Shown here in pieces: positions 28,858-37,213 of a stretch of DNA of 64,000 nucleotides (position 1 is the first letter of the stretch; each line of letters begins with the position of its first letter). The stretch comes from Clostridiaceae bacterium (lineage in GTDB: Bacteria > Bacillota > Clostridia > Saccharofermentanales > Saccharofermentanaceae). The stretch covers positions 62,001-126,000 of the forward strand of contig JAAYCT010000024.1 of assembly GCA_012729635.1 (NCBI GenBank), given 5' to 3'. The notes under the pieces were generated by a model. It worked only from the letters and a program-made list of their open reading frames with translations. It made no database searches and was not told the origin of the DNA. The translations under genes were made by a program, and so were the position numbers.

Positions 28858-30150
28858 CTATTGCTCTGCCGAAAGCTCACTCGGAGCTCCGATTCTGCCC
28901 AGCACGGCGGATGCCGCCGCAACCGGAACGCCCGAAAGATAAACCTCAGACTTGGGGTGTCCCATCCGCCCGACAAAATTTCGGTTCGTCGTCGACACGC
29001 AACGCTCCCCTTCTGCGAGAATTCCCATATGGCCGCCCAGACAAGGTCCGCATGTCGGTGCGGAAACGATACAGCCCGCATCGGCAAAGATCTCGAGAAG
29101 GCCTTCCCGAAGCGATTCCTTCCAAACTCTCTGCGAACCGGGAAGAATGATACATCGAACACCCTTCCTGACTTTTTGGCCGGAAAGAATTTCGGCCGCC
29201 AAACGCAAGTCTTCCAGCCGTCCGTTTGTGCACGAGCCGATTACGACCTGATCAATCTTCACTTCACCGAATGTACCTACAACACGGGTATTTTCGGGAA
29301 GATGAGGAAAAGAGACCGTCAACGGAACCGTCGCAAGATCGATATCGATTGTTTTTTCATACCCGGCGTCTTCATCCGCCTCGAAAATCCGGTAGTCCCC
29401 CCGGGCATATCGCTCCGGAGCAAATGTCTTAATGTATTCGATCGTTTGCTCATCGACGGGGAAAATACCGTTCTTGCCTCCGGCCTCAATGGCCATATTG
29501 CAGACGGTAAGACGATCCGCCATCGACAGATTCGCAACACCGGGGCCGGAGAATTCCATCGACTGATACAGAGCCCCGTCCACTCCGATCATACCGATGA
29601 TATGAAGAATCAGGTCTTTCCCGGTCACTCCGGGAAGAAACGATCCGGTCAATCGAAAAGAGATGGCCTCCGGTACGCGAAACCAGGTCTGTCCCGTCGC
29701 CATGGCACAGGCCAAATCGGTCGAACCGACCCCGGTCGCAAACGCGCCGAGTGCTCCGTAGGTACAGGTGTGTGAATCCGCGCCGATGATCGCATCACCG
29801 GGAGCGACCAGACCGTTTTCGGGGAGAATAACATGCTCGACACCCATTTTCGGGTCGCCGACCTCAAAATAATTCTCGATTTTCTGATCCCGGGCAAATT
29901 CTCGAATTTTTTTGCAGTGCTCTGCGGACTTGATATCTTTATTGGGCGTAAAATGATCGGGTACAAGAGCAACCTTGCTCCGGTCAAATACACCGCATGC
30001 ACATGTTTTTTGAAAAATATCAATCGCCGGAGGAGTGGTCACATCGTTTCCGAGAATCAGGTCCAACTTCGCTTCAATCAATTGCCCGGGAACCACATGG
30101 TCCAGTCCGGCATGGGAAGCCAGAATTTTCTGTGTCATCGTCATTTTCAT
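28858..30150 (-). CDS. leuC: 3-isopropylmalate dehydratase, large subunit
   Basis: This 430-residue aconitase-family subunit carries the [4Fe-4S] cluster. It has [13 protein letters not shown], the cluster cysteine motifs [11 protein letters not shown] and [13 protein letters not shown], and [20 protein letters not shown]. It is of the shorter type 2 form, matching leuD. The start is set at 30150, eight bases after GAGGAGGT; an ATG two codons earlier is too close to the ribosome site, and the far upstream ATG lies before the predicted transcription start. Confidence 0.95.
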   Translation of the reverse strand: MKMTMTQKILASHAGLDHVVPGQLIEAKLDLILGNDVTTPPAIDIFQKTCACGVFDRSKVALVPDHFTPNKDIKSAEHCKKIREFARDQKIENYFEVGDPKMGVEHVILPENGLVAPGDAIIGADSHTCTYGALGAFATGVGSTDLACAMATGQTWFRVPEAISFRLTGSFLPGVTGKDLILHIIGMIGVDGALYQSMEFSGPGVANLSMADRLTVCNMAIEAGGKNGIFPVDEQTIEYIKTFAPERYARGDYRIFEADEDAGYEKTIDIDLATVPLTVSFPHLPENTRVVGTFGEVKIDQVVIGSCTNGRLEDLRLAAEILSGQKVRKGVRCIILPGSQRVWKESLREGLLEIFADAGCIVSAPTCGPCLGGHMGILAEGERCVSTTNRNFVGRMGHPKSEVYLSGVPVAAASAVLGRIGAPSELSAEQ

Positions 30151-30172
30151 AGTCATTACCTCCTCATAAGCG

Positions 30173-30225
30173 GTACCGGGATTACCCGGTACGAAAAGAA
30201 TACCCCGCCCGACACGGGTTTTCAA
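30173..30225 (-). promoter_or_regulatory. leuC promoter with 5' hairpin
   Basis: TTGAAA (30225-30220), 17 bases, and TATTCT (30202-30197) are on the minus strand. At or just past the likely start site is a perfect hairpin, GTACCGGG-TAAT-CCCGGTAC (30192-30173), 12 bases before the GAGGAGG site. No T-box or leader peptide was found. Confidence 0.7.
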
Positions 30226-30403
30226 GGACACGTTCCTGCCCTTTTCTTATTGTTTTCTGCCCTTTTATCGACCGGGAACCGGAATCGTTCGGTTTTCTTT
30301 TCGAAAACCGACACGGCGCTTGTTCAGCATTCTACGGAGCAAGGGAAGAACCGTGTGGGGTCCTCTTCCTTTTCATCCTGTCCCGTTTATTCATCCGCGC
30401 GGA

Positions 30404-30760
30404 TCAAAGCGTATCGAACGGATCTCCGATCATCTCGAATCCGCAGTAAATACACCGGGACACAATCCCCTCCGTTTTTTGTAACGTCTTGTTGCACTGC
30501 GGACATATCGGTTGATCTTTTTCCGCGGACAAGGCTATTTTTTCGGCTTCCGGCCGATCCAGCTCGAGGATTTTCAGCCGCAATTCATCATCCGTATATC
30601 CTTTTTCGCGCATCAAATGCCACATCGCTTCTGTGATCAGCATGAAACGATCCAGCGTTTTACTCATTTTTGTTACGTCCGGCGAAATCTCCTCCATCGG
30701 ATCCGGCATTTTTGAAGATTGAGAAATGAATTCTATCGGGTTGTTTGCATCATATACCAT
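30404..30760 (-). CDS. Zinc-ribbon protein of unknown function
   Basis: This is a 118-residue cytoplasmic protein. The C-terminus carries a CPQC...CIYC zinc ribbon (residues about 84-106). The middle is helical and charged, and no catalytic motif is recognised. The ATG at 30760 follows GGAGAAAACC; an ATG 39 bases upstream sits at the predicted transcription start, next to an extended -10 (TGGTATAAT). It lies between leuC and the divergent rplY gene and does not look like part of either pathway. Confidence 0.7.
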   Translation of the reverse strand: MVYDANNPIEFISQSSKMPDPMEEISPDVTKMSKTLDRFMLITEAMWHLMREKGYTDDELRLKILELDRPEAEKIALSAEKDQPICPQCNKTLQKTEGIVSRCIYCGFEMIGDPFDTL

Positions 30761-30996
30761 GGTTTTCTCCGAAATATTTGGTTTTGCGTTTCGCAACATA
30801 TTATACCATTAATCAATTCGGTGAATAACAGATTTCCATTTGATTAATAAAGATAATTTGACTTTGATGCGACAGGTCCGAGCAGTCATGGTACAATAGG
30901 ATAGATTACGAAGCCGGAATCGGAAACCGGAGGACTCGAAACGGGACTTCTTCAAGCAGACAAACGTTCCCTTCCGGCAAATAAAGGAGAAAAAAC

Positions 30997-31638
30997 ATGA
31001 AACAACCCATACTCAAAACCGAACCTCGCAACGACAGTCCAAAGAAGCTCCGGGCTCAGGGATTGATACCCGGAGTCCTTCACGGACCCGGCACCACTTC
31101 CGTTCCGGTTCAGTTCGAACGCTCCGCTTTTATTCGAATTCTGTCAAAGCACGGAAGTAACGCAAAGATATGGATCGAAAGAGGAAAGGAAAAGAGCTTC
31201 GGATTACTTAAAGAAATTCAGAGAGATCCTTTGGACAAAAGCATCGTACATGTTACCGTTCATCTGGTCGCTTCGGATAAAGAAATGAAGATGCTCGTTC
31301 CGATTATCTTCACGGGACGCGAGGAACTTGAAAACAGAATTCTGATGCTTCAGCCCATAAAGGAGCATGTGGAAATGTCCGGTAAAGCGGCAGCGATCCC
31401 TGAATCGATAGCGATTGATGTTTCCAAAAAGGAATTGGGCGACACAATTACACGCGCCGACATTCAGGTGGAGAAGGATATTCAAATCCTGGACTTAGAT
31501 TCGGAAGTATACGCGCTCATTAAGGATCTCCGCCACGCGGCAATGCCGGAAGAAGAAACGGAAGCCGAGGATAAGGAAGAGACTTCGACCGGATCCGAGA
31601 GTGAAGCTGCGACCGGCGAGCAAGAAACCGAATCCTAA
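30997..31638 (+). CDS. rplY: 50S ribosomal protein L25, general stress protein Ctc type
   Basis: This 213-residue protein has an N-terminal L25 domain that binds 5S rRNA (LKTEPRNDSPKKLRAQGLIPGVLHGP) and a C-terminal TL5/Ctc domain (GDTITRADIQVEKDIQIL). The final ~25 residues are very acidic (Glu-rich), as often seen in Ctc proteins. It stands alone with an AAAGGAG ribosome site and an extended -10 TGG-TACAAT about 110 bases upstream. Ctc is a stress-induced form in bacilli; whether that holds here is unknown. Confidence 0.93.
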   Translation: MKQPILKTEPRNDSPKKLRAQGLIPGVLHGPGTTSVPVQFERSAFIRILSKHGSNAKIWIERGKEKSFGLLKEIQRDPLDKSIVHVTVHLVASDKEMKMLVPIIFTGREELENRILMLQPIKEHVEMSGKAAAIPESIAIDVSKKELGDTITRADIQVEKDIQILDLDSEVYALIKDLRHAAMPEEETEAEDKEETSTGSESEAATGEQETES

Positions 31639-31681
31639 ACGGCAAAACGGTTGTTATGACCGTTTCCATTACCGAAATTGG

Positions 31682-31722
31682 CGCCTCCGGAAGAACCCTT
31701 TCCGGAGGCGTTACTTTTCGTT
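31682..31722 (+). terminator. Terminator after rplY
   Basis: CGCCTCCGGA pairs with TCCGGAGGCG, followed by TTACTTTTCGTTT. A weaker hairpin (AAACGGT/ACCGTTT) precedes it. Confidence 0.8.
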
Positions 31723-31760
31723 TATTACTTCGACCTGACACAAAGCAAAATCCCGGTTGC

Positions 31761-32516
31761 TCAGCCCGCGTTAATCTCGCTCCTTCTCCAAAAGGCATTT
31801 CTTTTCACGCCGTATGTGAAGAATACTTTCCCTTCCTCCATCTGTCTCATCGCTTCCTCCACAATCTCATTCGGATCGGAATGCAAATAGATCCCCCGAC
31901 CCCTTTTCATTCCGGGCTGAAGACCTCCGAGCACCCCGAAAACGGACTCCATCATTCCGGGATATACCGCCTGAACCCGAATATTTGTGTCGGTTAATTG
32001 AGCCTTTAGCCCTTCCGTGAATTGGCGGATAAAAATCCCGGAGGACGAAAACAGGGATGAGCCTCCGTGGTTTCGCCCGAATCCGTCCGGGGAAATGTTG
32101 ATGATTCTCCCCTCATTCTGATTGATCATTCTTCGTAACACCGTCAATGTCAGCGAAACAACCGTATTCATCTGAAAGGATGTCACTCTCTTGGCAAGGG
32201 CGGCATTCATTTTCACGAATCGCTCACTCTCTTCTTCTGCCGCATTATTGATCATCACGTCCGGGCATGATAAATCAATTTGGCCCGAAAGAAGCGCGAG
32301 ACCCCTTCGCTCGGAAAGGTCGGCAGCCAAGCCGATTACGGGAACACCGAACGATTTCTCCATTTCTTCGGAAAACGCTCGAATTCCCCTTTTGTCCTTC
32401 CCGGTCAGAATCAGCGAATAGCCGCGTCGGGCAAAATACTCCGCGTACGCCGGCCCGAGCCCGTACAGCACACCGGTAATCAATACGGTACGATTTTCTC
32501 TCTCATCCATTTCCAT
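31761..32516 (-). CDS. SDR-family protein lacking the catalytic triad
   Basis: This 251-residue Rossmann-fold protein of the short-chain dehydrogenase/reductase family has a cofactor motif ITGVLYGLG (near residue 13) and MINNAAE (near 90). The catalytic Ser-Tyr-Lys are replaced. The second Ser of the usual IINVSS is Pro143. The YxxxK position, located by gap-free alignment to FTEGL, reads F156-SSS-G160. It therefore should bind a nucleotide but not reduce a carbonyl by the usual mechanism. The start at 32516 has GGGAGGGG seven bases upstream and lies within the end of the MarR gene (14-base overlap), so the two are co-translated. Confidence 0.83.
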   Translation of the reverse strand: MEMDERENRTVLITGVLYGLGPAYAEYFARRGYSLILTGKDKRGIRAFSEEMEKSFGVPVIGLAADLSERRGLALLSGQIDLSCPDVMINNAAEEESERFVKMNAALAKRVTSFQMNTVVSLTLTVLRRMINQNEGRIINISPDGFGRNHGGSSLFSSSGIFIRQFTEGLKAQLTDTNIRVQAVYPGMMESVFGVLGGLQPGMKRGRGIYLHSDPNEIVEEAMRQMEEGKVFFTYGVKRNAFWRRSEINAG

Positions 32517-32958
32517 TTTTTTCCCCTCCCTGTGCCGCAATGTTTTTCAACAGCTCAATCAGCGCCCGACTTTCCCTTTCACTGAGCGGCTCAATCAACT
32601 GCGCGAAAAACTCTTCTTCGTTCTTCTCATGGTCACGGACCACTTTTCTCCCCGCAGATGTCAGTTCCAGTACAAAAGTCCGTAAATCATCCGGATGAAT
32701 GCTTCTGCTTATCATTCCCTTTTGTTCCAATCGGGCAATCAATCCGGTGACCGTGCTTTTCGGAAGATTCAAAGCCTTGGAGATATCCCCCACGACCGTA
32801 CGCGGTTTGTTGCCGATGATTCTGGCAATGTCGGTTTCCGTTTCCGACAGAACCTGCTTCCCGCTTGCGAATCCGGGGCCGTAAAGCGCCTTATACCGGC
32901 TGAATACGCCGTACAGAAGCGTCGACAGTTCTCTGATGTTTTCTTTTTTTTCTCTCAT
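32503..32958 (-). CDS. MarR-family transcriptional regulator
   Basis: This 151-residue winged-helix repressor has the recognition segment DISKALNLPKSTVTGLIARLEQKGMISR and the wing SIHPDDLRTFVLELTSAG. It overlaps the SDR gene. Its promoter carries two copies of an inverted repeat (see 33001-33042), so it most likely controls itself and the SDR gene. The inducing ligand is unknown. Confidence 0.9.
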   Translation of the reverse strand: MREKKENIRELSTLLYGVFSRYKALYGPGFASGKQVLSETETDIARIIGNKPRTVVGDISKALNLPKSTVTGLIARLEQKGMISRSIHPDDLRTFVLELTSAGRKVVRDHEKNEEEFFAQLIEPLSERESRALIELLKNIAAQGGEKNGNG

Positions 32959-33000
32959 TCGCTCCGAATCCCTTATAGATAAGGATCGTTTCGATATTTA

Positions 33001-33042
33001 GTACGATACTCGTATTGTACGTTTCTCGTACTATTAAGTCAA
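33001..33042 (-). promoter_or_regulatory. marR-SDR promoter with two operator copies
   Basis: On the minus strand TTGACT (33042-33037), 17 bases, and TACAAT (33019-33014). Two 15-base inverted repeats lie over it: GTACGTTTCTCGTAC (33017-33031) covers the spacer and part of the -10, and GTACGATACTCGTAT (33001-33015) covers the rest of the -10 and the start site. The repeats share GTACG-N3-CTCGTA and are 16 bases apart, about one and a half helical turns. Confidence 0.75.
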
Positions 33043-33063
33043 TGTTTTTTGTACCGATTGCAC

Positions 33064-33103
33064 AAAAAATCGGGAAATAACCGTTTTCAGGTTATTTCCC
33101 GAT
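33064..33103 (-). terminator. Terminator after the antiporter gene
   Basis: On the minus strand ATCGGGAAATAACC pairs perfectly with its complement across seven bases, followed by TTTTTTG. Confidence 0.9.
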
Positions 33104-33127
33104 CGACAAACAACGGGCGTATTCTCG

Positions 33128-34315
33128 TTACTCCTTTGGGGGGGGATCCAACAGGTACTTATATGTCCGGTCAATCAAGATGGCTCCGATGGGGGCTGTA
33201 ATCAAAATCGAGAGAACCGCAACGCTCAACACGATATTTCCGGAAGCGAGCCCCAAGCCGAGCGGAATGGCTCCGACGGCGGCCTGAACGGTCGCCTTCG
33301 GCAGGTATGCAATCACACAAAACAGTTTTTCTTTCGGATTGAGTCCGGATCGGATCAGACTGACCCATGTCCCCACTGTTCGGACGATAAACGCGCCGAT
33401 GATCAGAAGAACAGCGACAAGTCCGGCTTTCAACACGTATCGAATATCTACGGTTGCACCGAGAAGAACAAAGAGAATAAGCTCAGCCGCCACCCAGATT
33501 TTTGAAAATTTGCCCGATATCCTCCGCGAAACCTTCTCTGAGGTTTTAAGAAGCGTTGCTCCGAGAGCCATTGCCGCAAGAAGTCCCGAGAAGGGAACAA
33601 GTTCGACAATCATCGGCTCCAGACCGACCATAAGAATGGCGGCTCCGATAATCAAGAGAACCTTCACGGTATCCCGCATATGGATTGCCTTGAAAACTCC
33701 CGTCAACAAAATTCCGATAAGAATTCCCGCGGCTACGCCCGAGACAATGGATATCGGAACCGAAAGCAGTGTGGACGCCCGAAAATCATTTCCTTTAACA
33801 ACCCCCAAAAATGCCGTAAAAAGCACAATCGCATAGATATCATCCGCTGAAGCGCCGGCCATAATAAGTTGTGGGACACTGTTTTTTCGTCCGTAACCCT
33901 CCTCAGTCAATGAAATCATTTTCGGAACAATAACCGCCGGAGAAACCGCAGCGAGCATCGCTCCGATCACGGCCGCTTCCGCAACCGACACGCCCAGAAG
34001 CGGCGGTCCGAGTAAAACGGCTCCGATAATCTCAAAGGTAGCGGGGATAAAGCACATCAGAATAGCCGGACGACCGACCTTCCTTAAATCCCGGATATCA
34101 AGCGTCAATCCGGCCCGGACCAGAATAACGATCAGCGCAATTTCACGCAGTTCATCCGATATTCCGAGAATCGAATCGGAAATCAGATCGAAAACATGCG
34201 GTCCCAACAAAATCCCGGCCACCAACATCCCCAACAGACTCGGAATATGAAGCTTCTTGAAAATTCCGCCGAGCGAAAAACCGATGATGATAATGAGCGC
34301 GATACTGATAAGCAT
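33128..34315 (-). CDS. Cation/proton antiporter under fluoride riboswitch control
   Basis: This 395-residue membrane protein of the CPA (NhaP/Kef) superfamily has about 11-12 hydrophobic segments, with LHIPSLLGMLVAGILLGP at the N-terminus and GASADDIYAIVLFTAF in the core. No C-terminal nucleotide-binding domain is present. The ATG at 34315 follows GGGGGAGATCAC. A reading frame open 138 bases further upstream is the translated riboswitch and is not coding. The fluoride riboswitch upstream implies a role in tolerance of fluoride or its acid load, as for other antiporters found behind this RNA. The transported ion cannot be told from sequence. Confidence 0.9.
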   Translation of the reverse strand: MLISIALIIIIGFSLGGIFKKLHIPSLLGMLVAGILLGPHVFDLISDSILGISDELREIALIVILVRAGLTLDIRDLRKVGRPAILMCFIPATFEIIGAVLLGPPLLGVSVAEAAVIGAMLAAVSPAVIVPKMISLTEEGYGRKNSVPQLIMAGASADDIYAIVLFTAFLGVVKGNDFRASTLLSVPISIVSGVAAGILIGILLTGVFKAIHMRDTVKVLLIIGAAILMVGLEPMIVELVPFSGLLAAMALGATLLKTSEKVSRRISGKFSKIWVAAELILFVLLGATVDIRYVLKAGLVAVLLIIGAFIVRTVGTWVSLIRSGLNPKEKLFCVIAYLPKATVQAAVGAIPLGLGLASGNIVLSVAVLSILITAPIGAILIDRTYKYLLDPPPKE

Positions 34316-34360
34316 GTGATCTCCCCCATCTCCAGACAATTCGGTTCCTTTTCCCGACAT

Positions 34361-34407
34361 AAAAAAAGCCGACACTCCATGAACAACGTTCACAGAAGTC
34401 ATCAGCT
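34361..34407 (-). terminator. Riboswitch terminator (expression platform)
   Basis: A long hairpin pairs AGCTGA with TCGGCT, ACTTC with GGAGT, and TGAAC with GTTCA, ending in seven T. Its 5' arm reuses aptamer bases 34407-34391, including the pseudoknot strand, so aptamer folding with fluoride should prevent termination. Confidence 0.85.
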
Positions 34408-34451
34408 TAAAAAGCGGTTCGGCGTCTTCGCCGGGGAGAACCTCATCCCCC
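34391..34451 (-). ncRNA. Fluoride riboswitch aptamer (crcB motif)
   Basis: The RNA reads GGGGG-AUGAGGUU-CUCCC for P1, then an extra hairpin GGCG-AAGA-CGCC, then GAACCGCUU-UUU-AAGCUGAUGACUUCUG. These match the consensus GG-AUG-...-CC, AAC-GC, GCUGAUG. The loop GAGGUU can pair fully with GACUUC (with G-U pairs) to form the required pseudoknot. Only the last bases (CUGUG rather than CUAC) deviate. A terminator follows, and the controlled gene is a cation/proton antiporter. Confidence 0.9.
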
Positions 34452-34467
34452 AATATTTCACCGGATC

Positions 34468-34496
34468 ATATTATCGCCTGATTTTAATCTTGTCAA
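34468..34496 (-). promoter_or_regulatory. Promoter of the riboswitch-antiporter transcript
   Basis: TTGACA (34496-34491), 17 bases, and TAATAT (34473-34468) on the minus strand, placing the start about ten bases before the aptamer. The ~260 bases between this promoter and the divergent ABC-F promoter hold nothing I can identify. Confidence 0.75.
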
Positions 34497-34761
34497 TCAA
34501 ATCCGGCCATTTGTCCGGTTTCGAATACGAATCGATCGGAATCCCGGCGCATTCGATTCCCCGATCGATCCGATTACCGGGCCCTTTCGTTGAAAAGCAC
34601 TCGCGCAAAGCATCACTTTCTCAGCGTCTTATTATCTAAAGACCTCCGCGCTCAGCAATGATTAGGAGCAGGCGGTTCTCAACGATTTTCGCACAGATAA
34701 TAAAAAAAGTGAATGTTAATAATGCTAGAGGAATTTGCGGAATTCCACCGCTATCCGCCAT

Positions 34762-34790
34762 TTGATTCACACACCCGCTCATGCTATAGT
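34762..34790 (+). promoter_or_regulatory. Promoter of the ABC-F gene
   Basis: TTGATT (34762-34767), 17 bases, and TATAGT (34785-34790), followed by a 45-base leader. Confidence 0.65.
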
Positions 34791-34835
34791 TGAGGCGTTG
34801 TTTTTGCCCATAAAACAGCGGAAGGACAGACGTTT

Positions 34836-36791
34836 ATGCAGTTTTTTTCCCTTCGGGACATCTCAAAATCCTATCACGGTCATGTGCTGTTGAACGGCAT
34901 CTCTTTTTCGATCCATTCCGGCGATCGGATCGCCTTGATCGGAGATAACGGGACCGGCAAAACAACCCTTCTTAAAATCATAACCGGCCGTGTTCGACCG
35001 GACGGCGGCAGCGTAAATATTTCAAGAAACACGGTAATCGGTTACCTCGCTCAGAATCCGGACGAGTTGATCGCCGGCGAGAACACGCTGAAGAGCCGGG
35101 AGATTATGGAGCTGGAAACCGAAATCGCAGAGACCGAAAAAAAACTGGAAACGGCCTCCGAGTTTGAATCGGCCGAGCTTCTGGATCGATATTCCCGACT
35201 TTTCGCGCGCTTTGAGGCACTGGGCGGGTTTGACTATGAGCATCGCATGAAAGAAGCCCTCGCGGGATTGGGACTCTCGGGAATCGATAATTCCCGAGAG
35301 CTGTCCACATTGTCCGGAGGAGAACGAATGCGCGTCGCTCTCGCACGTATGATTGTTTCCAAACCCGATGTTCTCCTTTTGGATGAGCCGACCAACCATT
35401 TGGACGCGGATGCGACGGAGTGGCTGGCCGGATATATCCGCGGCTATACGGGAGCGGTCCTGCTGATCAGTCACGATCGGTATTTTATCGATCGAACCGC
35501 CTCCGGCGTTTTTGAACTGGAAGCTGCACGAATCCATGTTTACCCCGGAAATTATTCCTCCTATGTTGAGCAAAAACAGCGCATTACCGAGGACCGCCTA
35601 CGCGCTGCGCAATCTTTGGAAAAAGAGCTTGAAAGACAAAAACAAGTCACACAAACGATGCTTTCGCACCGTAAAATGTCCTCCTACCATGCCCGCGAGA
35701 AGGTCGTAAACAAGCTCTCGGATCGTCTTTCGGAGCAAAAACGCCTGCTTTCAAAAGGGGGAAGCTCCATGAGTTTCAAGCTGATCCCCGAAGAACGAAC
35801 GGGGGATCCGAACCGAATCGTTTTGAAAGCCGCCGACATCTCGTTTGCTTACGATGGCGAAGACACCCTTTTTTCAGATATTTCGTTCGAAGTAAAAGCG
35901 CAGGACAAATTATTCCTGGTCGGTCCCAACGGTTGCGGAAAAACGACGCTTCTGAACATTCTTTTAGGCAAGCTTTCCGGTTTTTCGGGAGACATCCTTT
36001 TTTCCGGCTCCGCTCGATTCGGATTCATGAGCCAATTCGTATCCTTCGAAGATGAGGGAATCACCGCGCTCGACGAATTGTGTCAGAGAAGCGAGCTCTC
36101 GCCGGGCGCGGCGAGAAAGCTTCTCGCCCGCTTCGGCTTTCGTGATACGGATGTTTTCAAGAAAATATCCGTTCTTTCCGGAGGAGAGCGGTCCCGCTTG
36201 TTTTTATGCTGTCTTCTTACTGAGAAGCCGGATATTCTTTTTCTGGACGAACCGACCAATCACCTGGATATCGAATCCCGGGAAATTCTCGAAGATGCGC
36301 TTACAGAGTACAACGGGGCTATCATCGCTATAAGCCATGACCGTTATTTCATCGATAAATGTGCGACAAGCATACTGGGATTTTCGGCTTTTTCCGGACG
36401 AATCTATTCAACCTATGCGGAATATAAGCAAACCGCTCCGGTCGTAACGGGCGGGGAGAAGTCTATTCGGCCCGGTATATCCGCGATCGCCGAACCGGAA
36501 ACAAATGCGAACTCGGCGTCTTCGGCCGCCCGACGCCTCAGAGGCAGGGATCGAGTACGCGAGCGACGCGAGGAGGCTCTCCGAAAGGAGCGAATCCGCG
36601 AGCTTGAAGCGCAGATCGAAAAATTGGAATTCGAAATAAAAGAACTGGAGGGATCATTTTCGGCGGACAGCGACCCCGATGACTATTTCCGTTATGCCCG
36701 ACTGTCCGATTCGCTGCACATTCAGGTCGAGGAGTATTTGCGATTGTCGTCGGAATCGGAAGAAAACGACGAAAAAGCGCCGGATGAATAA
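34836..36791 (+). CDS. ABC-F family ATP-binding protein
   Basis: This 651-residue soluble protein has two ABC ATPase domains and no membrane segments. Domain one has GDNGTGKTT, LSGGERMRVALA and LLDEPTNHLD; domain two has GPNGCGKTT, LSGGERSRLFLC and LFLDEPTNHLD. Between them is the ~80-residue basic linker (QSLEKELERQKQ...SSYHAREKV) that reaches into the ribosomal E/P sites in this family. A C-terminal coiled coil (REEALRKERIRELEAQIEK) follows. ABC-F proteins act on stalled ribosomes, and some give antibiotic resistance. The linker length cannot be used by eye to assign YdiF, Uup or resistance type with certainty. Confidence 0.93.
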   Translation: MQFFSLRDISKSYHGHVLLNGISFSIHSGDRIALIGDNGTGKTTLLKIITGRVRPDGGSVNISRNTVIGYLAQNPDELIAGENTLKSREIMELETEIAETEKKLETASEFESAELLDRYSRLFARFEALGGFDYEHRMKEALAGLGLSGIDNSRELSTLSGGERMRVALARMIVSKPDVLLLDEPTNHLDADATEWLAGYIRGYTGAVLLISHDRYFIDRTASGVFELEAARIHVYPGNYSSYVEQKQRITEDRLRAAQSLEKELERQKQVTQTMLSHRKMSSYHAREKVVNKLSDRLSEQKRLLSKGGSSMSFKLIPEERTGDPNRIVLKAADISFAYDGEDTLFSDISFEVKAQDKLFLVGPNGCGKTTLLNILLGKLSGFSGDILFSGSARFGFMSQFVSFEDEGITALDELCQRSELSPGAARKLLARFGFRDTDVFKKISVLSGGERSRLFLCCLLTEKPDILFLDEPTNHLDIESREILEDALTEYNGAIIAISHDRYFIDKCATSILGFSAFSGRIYSTYAEYKQTAPVVTGGEKSIRPGISAIAEPETNANSASSAARRLRGRDRVRERREEALRKERIRELEAQIEKLEFEIKELEGSFSADSDPDDYFRYARLSDSLHIQVEEYLRLSSESEENDEKAPDE

Positions 36792-36806
36792 TCCGACGCT
36801 TTTGTG
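36774..36806 (+). terminator. Terminator overlapping the end of the ABC-F gene
   Basis: AAAAGCGCCGGAT pairs with ATCCGACGCTTTT (one bulge), ending TTTTGTG. The stop codon lies in the loop. Confidence 0.7.
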
Positions 36807-36823
36807 TATTTCCGGGCACGAGT

Positions 36824-37204
36824 CTATCCGATCTGAACCAGAGAAAGTCCGGTCGCATAGGTTGTCTCCGTTGTCGCCTCGGTCGTATCCGACTCTTCGG
36901 TCGCATCGGATTCACCGGAATCCGAATCGTCCGTGACGGACCCGGAGGTCGACGAAGAGGATGTCTCACTTAGCGCTTCTTTTTTCTTGTCTACGGAGAC
37001 CAGAATCGTCGTCGTCAGTAAAATCAGGAATACCAGCGTTAACACAATCGAGATAATCAGAAGCTTTTCAATTTCCTTTTTCCCGGTGGCCCGAATGTTC
37101 CCGCTCCCGCCGATGCGGGGAGCTACCGGGCGCGAACCGCGCTCCGGCGACTGTTTTTCGGAAAGATATCCGAACGGAAATTCATCAGAGTCCCTTCTGG
37201 CCAT
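36824..37204 (-). CDS. Single-pass membrane protein with acidic Ser/Thr-rich tail
   Basis: This 126-residue protein is not recognised. Residues 1-45 are basic and cytoplasmic, 48-70 form one membrane segment (LLIISIVLTLVFLILLTTTI), and 75-120 are almost only Ser, Thr, Asp and Glu, probably outside the cell and disordered. It begins nine bases after fba and is probably co-transcribed. Such small proteins are often low-conservation cell-envelope proteins; no function can be assigned. Confidence 0.65.
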   Translation of the reverse strand: MARRDSDEFPFGYLSEKQSPERGSRPVAPRIGGSGNIRATGKKEIEKLLIISIVLTLVFLILLTTTILVSVDKKKEALSETSSSSTSGSVTDDSDSGESDATEESDTTEATTETTYATGLSLVQIG

Positions 37205-37213
37205 ATTGCTCCG

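Noticed and set aside
34316-34453. 46-residue N-terminal extension of the antiporter
   Set aside because: It is the translated fluoride riboswitch and terminator; the ATG at 34315 has GGGGGAG.
34497-34761. Small genes in the intergenic stretch before the ABC-F gene
   Set aside because: Only short frames (35-38 codons) without ribosome sites or motifs were found.
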